This document shows positions 7,815-15,090 of a stretch of 15,090 bases of DNA, piece after piece (the first letter of the stretch is position 1; every line of letters begins with the position of its first letter). The stretch lies in the NCBI GenBank assembly GCA_002723015.1, contig PBNG01000008.1:1-15090 (forward strand), written 5' to 3'. The translations under genes were made by a program, and so were the position numbers. The notes under the pieces are model-generated. The model was not told where the DNA came from. It was given only the letters and a program-made list of their open reading frames with translations, and searched no databases. The DNA is from Roseibacillus sp. (lineage in GTDB: Bacteria > Verrucomicrobiota > Verrucomicrobiae > Verrucomicrobiales > Akkermansiaceae).

Positions 7815-7827
7815 ATGCTCGCAGCAT
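7815..7827. promoter_or_regulatory. Small inverted repeat ATGCT-CGC-AGCAT
   Basis: Two exact 5-base arms surround CGC, four bases from the larger inverted repeat at 7831-7882. In the transcript of the minus strand it would form a second hairpin directly after the large one. Short and possibly coincidental. Confidence 0.25.
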
Positions 7828-7830
7828 CCG

Positions 7831-7882
7831 AACATCGATCCAAATCGAAATGTTTTACGTTGGCATTGATTTGATCGATGTT
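7831..7882. promoter_or_regulatory. Large bulged inverted repeat between the two Rieske genes
   Basis: The arms AACATCGATCCAAATC (7831-7846) and GATTTGATCGATGTT (7868-7882) are fully complementary over 15 pairs except for one extra C in the left arm, with a 21-base loop. It begins 25 bases after the stop of Rieske gene II in the direction of transcription. On the plus strand it runs into TTTTTT, on the minus strand it is preceded by A6, so for the minus-strand genes it lacks the T-run of a standard terminator. It may be an operator, an attenuating or stabilising RNA hairpin between the two oxygenase genes, or a remnant of a plus-direction terminator. Confidence 0.5.
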
Positions 7883-7906
7883 TTTTGGTACGCTGTTGTT
7901 CCGTTC

Positions 7907-8884
7907 TTACTCGCTATTAACCACTCTGGAAAATTTCCTGAGCACAGCATCACTCGGGACCCAGCCCGGGCTGAACTCTATCGTATCGAGGATCTTCTTG
8001 TCGTCGGCCAGCAGAAACGTCAGCGCAAGCATGGCGCGGATCCACCGATCGGGTCGGCCCGGGGGCAGTAGGAACGCCAGCTGCGTGTCAGTTCCTCCAG
8101 TCGTTTTCGGGCGCGCTGTGAACACGGTCTGGAACAGGAAGGGTTTCGTCACTGTGAGCAGGGCGAAACTACCTCCATCTGACATAAAGGTAACCGACAG
8201 GCCTTTGCCGGTTGATCCTGTCAGAACGCGCTTGTACCTCTGGGTAAATTGTGCCTCATATTTGAGGGTCAGACCGTGCTCATGATCCTGCTCACAACTC
8301 ACCTCCCCTAAGAGCTCCATTCGATGAACAGGGCCCAGGTGACTAATATCAAACCCATTCCCAATGACCACGTGTGGATGGGCACGAATGCTACGGGCCG
8401 GGGTAAGGATCACCTTGGTCAAGGATTCATGCCCATCCGGAAGAGCACGAAAGGTCCTGCCCAGAAAAACCCACATGAGTCCCCATCTCTCCTCAGTTTG
8501 ATAGCACCTGAGCCGCCGGTCAGGTGGAAGCTCACAAGTTGGTGCCTCTATGCAACGCCCCCCTCCATCAAAACGCCAATGATGAAAAGAGCAACGAAGG
8601 CTATTGCCTATCACCTGTCCCTGCGAGAGGTCGGCCCCGGTATGAGGGCAGGCTGGATCCTGCGCGATGAGACCGCCATCACTGCCTCGCCAGAGCGCAA
8701 TTTTCTTACTCCCTACGAAGAAGGATGACACCGACCCCGATTTCAGTTGATGGCTTTTTCCGAGTGCATACCAATCACCGCGGACCCTCGCTGGATTGGC
8801 AAACAGAGGGCTGCCTCTTGGAACACTGGCTGTTCTCACCAGATCTTCAGGATCACCCTCATACTTATAACTACTCTTACTCAT
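7907..8884 (-). CDS. Rieske non-haem iron oxygenase, terminal component (II)
   Basis: This 325-residue protein has a Rieske site C79-x-H81 (CPHTGADL) and C98-x2-H101 (CSFHHWRFDG), and a catalytic iron site N176-x2-D179-x2-H182-x4-H187 (NGFDISHLGPVH). D295 in ADDKKILD is the likely third iron ligand. The CPH...HHWRFDG style is closest to oxygenases related to ketosteroid hydroxylase and cholesterol 7-desaturase, hinting at a hydrophobic substrate, but this is only resemblance. It is clearly not a duplicate of the neighbouring Rieske protein: sequence outside the metal sites differs throughout. I choose ATG 8884; an in-frame TTG ten codons upstream is possible but adds a Cys/Trp-rich stretch unlike the family. 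No ferredoxin or reductase partner is nearby. Confidence 0.88.
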   Translation of the reverse strand: MSKSSYKYEGDPEDLVRTASVPRGSPLFANPARVRGDWYALGKSHQLKSGSVSSFFVGSKKIALWRGSDGGLIAQDPACPHTGADLSQGQVIGNSLRCSFHHWRFDGGGRCIEAPTCELPPDRRLRCYQTEERWGLMWVFLGRTFRALPDGHESLTKVILTPARSIRAHPHVVIGNGFDISHLGPVHRMELLGEVSCEQDHEHGLTLKYEAQFTQRYKRVLTGSTGKGLSVTFMSDGGSFALLTVTKPFLFQTVFTARPKTTGGTDTQLAFLLPPGRPDRWIRAMLALTFLLADDKKILDTIEFSPGWVPSDAVLRKFSRVVNSE

Positions 8885-9229
8885 CCTGTAGAGGCAGGGC
8901 CACCATTGGCACAAATGAAGACAAAGTCAGGATACCGACTCTCGCCCTGATGAAAAAGCTGAAATTCATCAGCTGTTTATACCATTCCGCAGCAATCTCA
9001 GGATATCGATACTCCCGATGGCATCATTGTTGCACTCGATACTTGTCCGGGTGAAAAGAAAGGTGCATCCGAGAGGAAAGAGGCGCTTTCTGGAATTGTC
9101 TTGCCGGCCAGAAGAACGCGGAAAAAGCCAGATCACTCCGATCACTCCGGTGAATACAGTTCTCAAGGGGTATCCGTAGACTCGGTCACGACGCCGGCTC
9201 CCAAGTTTCGAGGTCACAGTCCGATAAAC
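8885..9229. other. 345-base spacer without a supported gene
   Basis: An 82-codon minus-strand frame here has no family resemblance or convincing start. Visible small structures are an 8-base inverted repeat CTGATGAA / TTCATCAG (8947-8954, 8965-8972), overlapped by an alternative AGCTGA / TCAGCT hairpin (8957-8962, 8969-8974), and a 9-base tandem duplication GATCACTCC (9131-9148). The stretch must carry the promoter of Rieske gene II if that gene is not read through from the propeller gene upstream, but I could not place one. Confidence 0.5.
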
Positions 9230-11143
9230 TTACCGCCAGACACGATAAAAACGTTTCTTCGGTAGCGGATCCTCGGGATCGGCCCACGTCGTGGGGCTCT
9301 CCCGAACCTCGATGAGAGCAGCTTTACGCCAGGACTGCAGATCTGCAGAGACTTCGACAAGGCACTTCGTGTGAGGGGGGCTGTCCCAACTTGCGTAAGC
9401 ACGGCCGTGTTCAAAAGACATCTCGATGGGGATCAGGCGATGGGGAGTGGGTTCCGTGATGGTAAGAAGCTGATTGGGCGAAATCCCATTGAGAAGCTGG
9501 ACCCGTCCCGAAGGCCAGATGACTTCAATTTGGTCAATCAGGTCGTTTGATCGACCAAGGCCGAAGTGAACCCTACGTTCGTTCTGTCCGAGAAAATTAG
9601 AACCTCCATCGACGAAGCGGAGGAGAGCGGGGCTGGAGTCATTGGCGCGCAACCGGATTATCGCTCCAATAGCATCGCGATTGGAGCGCGTGCCCACCGG
9701 CTTGATCTTGAGCCAGTTCGCCTCGGCGCTTCCGTTGTTTCGGTAAAGGATAGGCTTGTCACCGTTGTTGATCACAAGGAGATCAAGGTCCCCGTCGTTA
9801 TCGTAGTCAAAGCTCAAGGTTCCAGTGGCGATCTTGCGATCGGTGATGCCTTCCAGGGAATTCACCTGTGTCAGGACCCCGCCACCGAGGTTCCTCCAGA
9901 GGAGAGATGTGTCGTCGGGGAACCCGTTCGCTCCGTTCACCATCATGAGATCGAGGAGTCGATCATTATTGTAATCGAGAAAAGTGCTCCCCCACCCCCA
10001 GCCTCCGATTCGCACTCCCCTCAGATCGGTAACGTCGGTGAATCGCCGATCACCATCATATTGATAGAGCCGGTTACCGTCTCCGCCGAGAGAGCCATGG
10101 ATGGAGGTGACAAACCAATCAAAGTCACCGTCGGCATCAAAATCCCCAATCGCCATCCCCATCCCATACTGATCAGTCCCCACTCCTGCTTCTCTGGTTC
10201 CATCCGTGAAGCTACCATCGTGATTGTTCCAGAAGAGGCGGCTGGTTCCAAAGTCGGAAACGACAAGGAGTTCGGGCCAGCCATCGAAGTCGAGATCGAG
10301 AAATCGGGATGAGAACGCCATCGAATCCGCAGAGGGATCATCCATAACAACCCCGGCAGCTTCGGTAACATCCTCGAAATGTCCGGGGGCGGCGGCGCCC
10401 CGGTTGCGCAGGAGGCGGGTATTGGAAGCGGCGCGGCGAGGGTTCTGCTCAGAGGTGCGCCACTCGTTGACGTGCAGGTCAAGGAAGCCGTCGTTGTCAT
10501 AGTCGCCGAAGCAGGCATTGAAGCCAAAGTGGAGATCGGATCCTTCGAGAGCGGCGCCCCTTGGCACGGCTGCTTCCGTGAAGGAACCCCTTCCGTCGTT
10601 GATAAAGAGGTGATACCGATGTGATTTCAGGCTGGTAAGATAGAGGTCCTGATCTCCGTCGTTATCGATATCAGCCCAGGCACAACCGTTCGTGCAGACA
10701 TTGGCAAGATGTTGTTCGCCGAAGACGGCTACGGTCACATCCCGGAAAGTACCATCCCCGAGGTTCCGATAAAGCAGGTCCGGGCGATTCAGTCGCGTGA
10801 AGTAGAGATCAATCCAGCCATCGTTGTCATAGTCGGCCGCAGCGGCTCCCCCGGACATACGGGATTGTATATCGCCCACTCCAGGAAGGTTGGCCCGATA
10901 ATGCTCGTGTGTGAGTCCTGCTTCGGAGGCCACATTCTCAAAGGTTGCAGAGAACCCCTTGCCTGCTCCCATCAGAATTACGAAAACTTGTGCGAAAGCA
11001 ATGAGAGGTAACAAAGGGCTATTCGCCGGCCTCTTGTCCGATGGGACTGAAATGTCGGGCGACGACCCCGGGCCTTCTGCGGGTGGCGTCTTGCCACAGC
11101 CACCAAAGAGCACACCGCGTGGAAGCAGAAACAGAAATCTCAC
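9230..11143 (-). CDS. Exported FG-GAP/VCBS propeller protein with ASPIC/UnbV domain
   Basis: This 637-residue protein starts at GTG with a GGTGG a few bases upstream. Seven Ca-loop-like motifs (DYDNDG at 104, then DIDNDG, DYDNDG, DLDFDG, DFDADG, DYNNDR, DYDNDG) point to a seven-bladed propeller. The ASPIC/UnbV domain follows (about 500-570, NRDAIGAIIRL...VHFGLG...IEVIWPSG). The C-terminal 55 residues (VEVSADLQSW...DP...RFYRVW) match a tail common on secreted Verrucomicrobiota proteins. The N-terminus has two hydrophobic stretches: 1-15 ending in FGGC, a weak lipobox, and 44-66 just before the first propeller segment. Either a lipoprotein signal or a later start with an ordinary signal peptide is possible. 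It is paralogous in domain plan to the membrane-anchored protein at 469-3438 but lacks its transmembrane region, and it has no internal stop. Confidence 0.88.
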   Translation of the reverse strand: MRFLFLLPRGVLFGGCGKTPPAEGPGSSPDISVPSDKRPANSPLLPLIAFAQVFVILMGAGKGFSATFENVASEAGLTHEHYRANLPGVGDIQSRMSGGAAAADYDNDGWIDLYFTRLNRPDLLYRNLGDGTFRDVTVAVFGEQHLANVCTNGCAWADIDNDGDQDLYLTSLKSHRYHLFINDGRGSFTEAAVPRGAALEGSDLHFGFNACFGDYDNDGFLDLHVNEWRTSEQNPRRAASNTRLLRNRGAAAPGHFEDVTEAAGVVMDDPSADSMAFSSRFLDLDFDGWPELLVVSDFGTSRLFWNNHDGSFTDGTREAGVGTDQYGMGMAIGDFDADGDFDWFVTSIHGSLGGDGNRLYQYDGDRRFTDVTDLRGVRIGGWGWGSTFLDYNNDRLLDLMMVNGANGFPDDTSLLWRNLGGGVLTQVNSLEGITDRKIATGTLSFDYDNDGDLDLLVINNGDKPILYRNNGSAEANWLKIKPVGTRSNRDAIGAIIRLRANDSSPALLRFVDGGSNFLGQNERRVHFGLGRSNDLIDQIEVIWPSGRVQLLNGISPNQLLTITEPTPHRLIPIEMSFEHGRAYASWDSPPHTKCLVEVSADLQSWRKAALIEVRESPTTWADPEDPLPKKRFYRVWR

Positions 11144-11385
11144 TCAACCACCGTAGGTCATCACTTTGAGAGCAGCCTATTGCAAAAAGGATCGACCTTT
11201 GTAATGGACATCCGCCCCGCCCCGCATTGTCAGCGAGTCTACCGGTTCCGACGCTGCGACTTCTTCGTTCATCAGTGAGAGGAACACAATCACCCTGGGA
11301 TCAGCTCTCTTGAGATCATGCCAGGCGGCTACTCTCAAGCTCCGCCATCCCATGATCAAGCGTTCACACTGAAGAGGCGAACCGA
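11144..11385. other. 242-base spacer between nitrate reductase and propeller genes
   Basis: An 81-codon minus-strand frame overlaps the end of the nitrate reductase gene and covers most of this spacer, but its product resembles nothing I know and it has no clear ribosome-binding site. A 7-base inverted repeat CTTGAGA / TCTCAAG (11309-11315, 11333-11339) with a 17-base loop could be a weak transcript-end hairpin, but no T-run follows. Confidence 0.4.
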
Positions 11386-13581
11386 TCAAGAATCGGAGAG
11401 AATCCGAAGGCGACACGCGCACGCCTTGTAGTTGGGCTGACGTGAATGGGGATCAAAGGACGGATGGGTCAAACGATTCACCCCATGGTAGTGCATGGGC
11501 ACAAAGACCTGCCCTCTCCGTACGGTGGGAGCGAGGTAGGCTTCGACCTCAAGTGATCCCCTGCGAGTTTGAACTTCAATCAGATCGCCCTGCTGGATAC
11601 CCATCTCGGCAGCCTCTTCGGGATGCAACTCCAGATAGGGTCTCGCCGGAGCAAGACGGGACAGGACGGCGGACTTGGAAGTACGGCTTTGAGTATGCCA
11701 CTGGCTGCTGGTTCCCCGTCCGGTCAGTAGGATCAGCGGGTACTTCTCATCAGGCATCTCGGGCATTTCAGCGTGAGGCGAATACAGCAGACGCGCTTTT
11801 CCACTTGGGGTGTAAAAGCGGCCATCGGCGAAGAGTCGCCTCTCTCTCTCTTCTGGAGGACTGTCCGCGGGATAGGGCCACTGGATCCCCCCGCTGGAGT
11901 CCAAATGATCGTAGCCTTCAATACCGGTGATATCACAGGGTCGATCACGGGTCAGATCCCGAAGAAGATGGAACACTGCCTCGGGATCTGTCCACCCCGT
12001 GAATAACTCCCCGCAACCCCAGGCCTCCGCAATCAGCTTGAAAATCCTGAAATCCGACATCGCCTGCCCTGGAGCCCTTGAAACGACCTTGGTAGTGGCA
12101 ATCCGGCGTTCTGAATTGATGAAGCAACCCTGTTTCTCGCCCCAACCAGCGGCCGGAAGGACCAGATCGGCTACCTGGGCGCTCTCGGTAGTGCGATACA
12201 TGTCCTGGACTACGAGAAAGTCCAAATTTGAGCGTAGACGCTCCAAGGCTCCTCCATCAACCCACGAGTGAAATGGATTTGTTGCCACAATCCACAAGCC
12301 CCTGATCTTGCCCTCCTCTGCAGCCTTAAGGATCTGGTCGTAGGCCAGCGATGGACTCTCGGGTATTCTCTCCGATGGAATCCCGAGTCCAGCCGCAACC
12401 TTGGCCCGATGTTCGGCGATGGCGAAGTCGTGCCCACCGACCATCGAAGTGGTATTGGAAAACAGTCGTGATCCCATTGCATTACATTGCCCTGTGATGG
12501 AATTAGCGCCCGTACCGGGCCTCCCGATATTACCGGTGATAAGGGCGAGGTTGATCATGGCCTGGGCACAGCGTACTCCTTCGTGGGATTGGTTCACCCC
12601 CATGGTCCACCACCAGGATACCCGCTTGCCCGGTTCAGAGACCGTCCTCGCGAGTCGCTCGATCGCACTGGGAGTCATACCTGTCTTCGTCGCTGCCCAC
12701 TCGGGATCGAGCTCACTGACGAATGCAGCCATTTCGTCATATCCTTCAACTCGTTTGAGAGCCACTGGATCTGTCCGGCCATCCCGGATGATGCAATGCG
12801 TCAGGGCCTGCAGAAGTGGGAGATCTCCCTTTGGACGCAGGGGAATATGCTGACTGGCCGCCTGTGCGGTTTCGGTTGCCCGGGGATCGATCACGATGAT
12901 CTCAGGATCACGCCGATTACGCATGATACGTTGCCAGAGAATGGGATGGGCAATGCAGAGATTGGCACCAACAAGCACGATCACATCGCTCTCTTCAAAA
13001 TCTGCGTAGCTTGCGGGTGGCGCATCGAACCCGAAGGACTGCTTGTAAGCCATCACCGCCGTCGCCATGCACTGGCGGGTGTTGGCATCACCATGCAGAA
13101 AACCCATGCCGAACTTGAATAGAGTGCCGAGAAAAGCCATCTCTTCGAGAGGGATCTGACCCGTGGAAAGAAAGGCTACCGACTCACTCCCATACTTTTC
13201 CTGGATTCCCTTGAAATTCGAGACGAAGGCCCCCATTGCCTGCTCCCAATCGACTTCCTGAAGGTTGCCATCGGCATCACGCAACAATGGAATCGTTGCG
13301 CGATCCGGAGCATCAAGAGGATCGAGCGCCTGCCAACCCTTGGGACAGGCCATACCGCGATTGACCGGATAGTCCACACTAGGGCTGAGATTGATGGCTC
13401 GCCCCTGGTCATCCAGGTGGACATTGAGTTGGCAACCAATAGCACAATACCCGCAGATCGAAGTTGTGGTAGCGGCCGGCTTCAGTCGTGCTGGCAGCTG
13501 ACCCAGCCCGAAGTGCCCCGGGCGCTGAATGAGTTCGCGAGTCAGCGGCCCATGATGTTGCTTCAGGGAGAGAGAAGGCAT
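11386..13581 (-). CDS. nasA: Molybdopterin assimilatory-type nitrate reductase catalytic subunit
   Basis: This 731-residue protein belongs to the NarB/NasA/NapA branch of the molybdopterin oxidoreductases, which reduces nitrate to nitrite. The [4Fe-4S] ligands are C43-x2-C46-x3-C50-x28-C79 followed by the conserved Lys81. C171 in NTRQCMAT is the expected molybdenum ligand, a Cys and not selenocysteine. The end ([15 protein letters not shown]) matches the usual NasA end. There is no twin-arginine signal, so it is cytoplasmic. It lies 6 bases downstream of the iron-sulfur/membrane-anchor fusion gene, which probably supplies electrons. The symbol is by family similarity; distinction from other members of the branch is based on lack of a signal and on the partner gene. 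Confidence 0.85.
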   Translation of the reverse strand: MPSLSLKQHHGPLTRELIQRPGHFGLGQLPARLKPAATTTSICGYCAIGCQLNVHLDDQGRAINLSPSVDYPVNRGMACPKGWQALDPLDAPDRATIPLLRDADGNLQEVDWEQAMGAFVSNFKGIQEKYGSESVAFLSTGQIPLEEMAFLGTLFKFGMGFLHGDANTRQCMATAVMAYKQSFGFDAPPASYADFEESDVIVLVGANLCIAHPILWQRIMRNRRDPEIIVIDPRATETAQAASQHIPLRPKGDLPLLQALTHCIIRDGRTDPVALKRVEGYDEMAAFVSELDPEWAATKTGMTPSAIERLARTVSEPGKRVSWWWTMGVNQSHEGVRCAQAMINLALITGNIGRPGTGANSITGQCNAMGSRLFSNTTSMVGGHDFAIAEHRAKVAAGLGIPSERIPESPSLAYDQILKAAEEGKIRGLWIVATNPFHSWVDGGALERLRSNLDFLVVQDMYRTTESAQVADLVLPAAGWGEKQGCFINSERRIATTKVVSRAPGQAMSDFRIFKLIAEAWGCGELFTGWTDPEAVFHLLRDLTRDRPCDITGIEGYDHLDSSGGIQWPYPADSPPEERERRLFADGRFYTPSGKARLLYSPHAEMPEMPDEKYPLILLTGRGTSSQWHTQSRTSKSAVLSRLAPARPYLELHPEEAAEMGIQQGDLIEVQTRRGSLEVEAYLAPTVRRGQVFVPMHYHGVNRLTHPSFDPHSRQPNYKACACRLRILSDS

Positions 13582-13587
13582 CGTTAT

Positions 13588-15090
13588 TCAGGGCGTTGCG
13601 GGCTCTGGCCCAAAGTTGCCCGGCATTTTAGGGGCGCAGACAGCCCGAAAGAACAAAAGCCGCTCGAGAACCTCGCCTACAAGCAGACAAAGAAGAGCGA
13701 TCCATGGATAAGGAAAGGCCACTGGAATGGCGAAAACCCCGATAAGGCAGCGTATGATCAGATGCAGCCGCAGAGGGCCAGCAAGCAGACGTGCACTATG
13801 CGCATCCGGGGTCCAGATGTCATCACTGCACCGGCGCAGGAGAAAACACTCCCAAGCCAGCTTAGCGAGCAGCAGTACGCCGAAGGCGATCGCCCCAAGC
13901 AGGTTCTCAGACACCAGCAGCATAGAAAGCAGAGTAGTACTGAAGAAGCGCACCCCCCCTCGATTGATGCGCCACAAGGAGCGCATGGTATCGTGGTAAA
14001 CCATGACACTGGTAAAAATTGCGGCGAGACCCAGAGGAGGAAGGAGCCATCTGACTGCGTTCACAATTTCACCCTTGAGGGCGAAATCAGGCATCAGGGG
14101 AAGACAAACCCATAAAACGAGCAAAGGGGTGAGAATCGCGAATGCGAGAATCTCCCGGGAAAGCCACGAGGTCCTGAGCCCGAGAAAAAAACGCCATGCC
14201 TTGAGGGGTTGGCCGAGATGAAACACTGAAGCGACCATTCCCATCAGAAACATGCCCGCACCCGTGGCTGCCACGGATGGACCGTAACTCGGGGTCAAAC
14301 AGGTCGCCAGTAACAGGCCGATGCCGGATTGTGTCAGGACCAGCATCAGCACCAACGGCCAGTGAGCGTGCTCCACCACAAGCGCAGCACGATCGGCCGC
14401 GTGTGCTGTCACCGGGACCTCCCTTCCCGTATATCGCGTAGTGGGCCGCGTAATGCTCTCGTCCGGTAGTGCCGATGCCGAACCCTCCCCGCTCATCATG
14501 GACTCCGCTCGCTCCTCCTCGGCGCGCGTGGGAACCGTCACGATACGGATTGCCTCTGTTGGACAGGCCTGAACGCAGGCTGGCGCCTCTCCCTGTTCAA
14601 GGCGCTGATGACACATGTCACACTTGCGCACAATTCCCCTCTTTTTTGAGTATTTTGGTACATCATAGGGACATTTGAGAATACAGTAGGAACAGCCAAT
14701 ACACTGATCATCGAGATGTCGGACGATGCCGGTATCCACCTCCTTCTCATAGGCCCCGACCGGGCATCCAGTGAGGCACCCCGGGTCTGCACAATGATGA
14801 CAGGCGGTGGTGACCGTCTGCTGCCATCCAGGGCTTGAATCACCGCCGAGGATGGCGCCGACATCACGCCACGACTCCTCCTCATCGAGACCATTCATTG
14901 AGTGGCAGGCAGAGACGCAGGCCTTGCAGCCCGTACAACGATCGAGAGCGACCTCAAAGGCGTATTGCTCATCAGGACCGGGCCGGCTCAGTGGAATCAA
15001 ACTCCGGTAATGACCCGCCAGGTCAGGTTCCCTCTCATGAGTGTCCGCAAAACGCTGCACGGGGGTTTGAAGTTCGCTCTGCTCGGCCAG
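13588..15090 (-). CDS. Fused four-cluster ferredoxin (DmsB-like) and DmsC-like membrane anchor, N-terminus outside window
   Basis: The frame is open to the right edge (visible 500 residues). The visible upstream residues LAEQSELQTPVQRFADTHERE continue smoothly and fit family N-termini, so the GTG at 15060 is probably not the true start. Four Cys groups bind four [4Fe-4S] clusters: C52/55/58/62, C97/100/105/109, C130/133/136/140 and C157/160/172/176 (visible numbering). After a linker at about 185-235 there are about eight membrane helices of the DmsC/NrfD-like anchor type, running to the C-terminus. In bacteria with this fusion next to NasA it is thought to pass electrons from quinol to nitrate reductase. 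It lies 6 bases upstream of that gene, evidently in one operon. Confidence 0.87.
   Translation of the reverse strand: MAEQSELQTPVQRFADTHEREPDLAGHYRSLIPLSRPGPDEQYAFEVALDRCTGCKACVSACHSMNGLDEEESWRDVGAILGGDSSPGWQQTVTTACHHCADPGCLTGCPVGAYEKEVDTGIVRHLDDQCIGCSYCILKCPYDVPKYSKKRGIVRKCDMCHQRLEQGEAPACVQACPTEAIRIVTVPTRAEEERAESMMSGEGSASALPDESITRPTTRYTGREVPVTAHAADRAALVVEHAHWPLVLMLVLTQSGIGLLLATCLTPSYGPSVAATGAGMFLMGMVASVFHLGQPLKAWRFFLGLRTSWLSREILAFAILTPLLVLWVCLPLMPDFALKGEIVNAVRWLLPPLGLAAIFTSVMVYHDTMRSLWRINRGGVRFFSTTLLSMLLVSENLLGAIAFGVLLLAKLAWECFLLRRCSDDIWTPDAHSARLLAGPLRLHLIIRCLIGVFAIPVAFPYPWIALLCLLVGEVLERLLFFRAVCAPKMPGNFGPEPATP

Noticed and set aside
13417..14115. Plus-strand 232-codon open frame
   Set aside because: Antisense to the iron-sulfur/membrane fusion and the nitrate reductase start; no recognisable motif.

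Overview
The window suggests a bacterium of moderate-to-high GC with tightly packed genes. All recognised genes run on the minus strand, so the natural reading order is from right to left. Two large FG-GAP/VCBS propeller proteins with ASPIC/UnbV domains, a quinol-linked assimilatory nitrate reductase of the NasA plus DmsBC-fusion type, and a C-terminal 'DLQSW...RFYRVW' tail on one propeller protein together resemble Verrucomicrobiota or Planctomycetota. This assignment is inference from gene style only; no ribosomal or other phylogenetic marker is present.

Right block (11386-15090): the 3' part of a fused iron-sulfur/membrane-anchor subunit that runs off the right edge, followed 6 bases later by a molybdopterin nitrate reductase. 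Together they form a predicted membrane-bound, quinol-fed nitrate reductase. A 242-base spacer separates this pair from the next gene.

Middle block (9230-11143): a 637-residue exported or lipid-anchored seven-repeat propeller protein with an ASPIC/UnbV domain. It is followed by a 345-base stretch without a convincing gene.

Left block (469-8884): six genes in one direction: Rieske oxygenase, 165-base spacer with strong inverted repeats, a second Rieske oxygenase, an unnamed GNAT-like acyltransferase, a GH3-type acyl-adenylate/amide synthetase, a tandem GNAT-fold protein, and a membrane-anchored propeller protein. From the second Rieske gene onward the genes are 2 bases apart or overlap, so they look co-transcribed and translationally coupled. 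The set (two oxygenases, one acid-activating ligase, two acyltransferase-like proteins) looks like a small biosynthetic or modification pathway yielding an oxidised acyl or amide product. I know of no described pathway with this composition.

The most striking signal is in the last gene of that block. Its frame continues unbroken for 989 codons except for one in-frame UGA at codon 788. The seventh Ca-loop repeat and the whole ASPIC/UnbV domain lie after the UGA in the same frame. Beginning 12 bases after the UGA there is an 8-pair hairpin with a GGUC loop, in the place and form of a bacterial SECIS element. The gene is either a candidate new selenoprotein or a nonsense-mutated gene (or a base-call error); the sequence alone cannot decide.

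The left edge (about 60-335) holds the 3' half of a leucine tRNA, starting at the anticodon arm, between two near-identical 20-base direct repeats. This is the layout of a tyrosine-recombinase attachment site with arm-type sites on both sides, so a mobile element joins or once joined here. No integrase is visible in the window.
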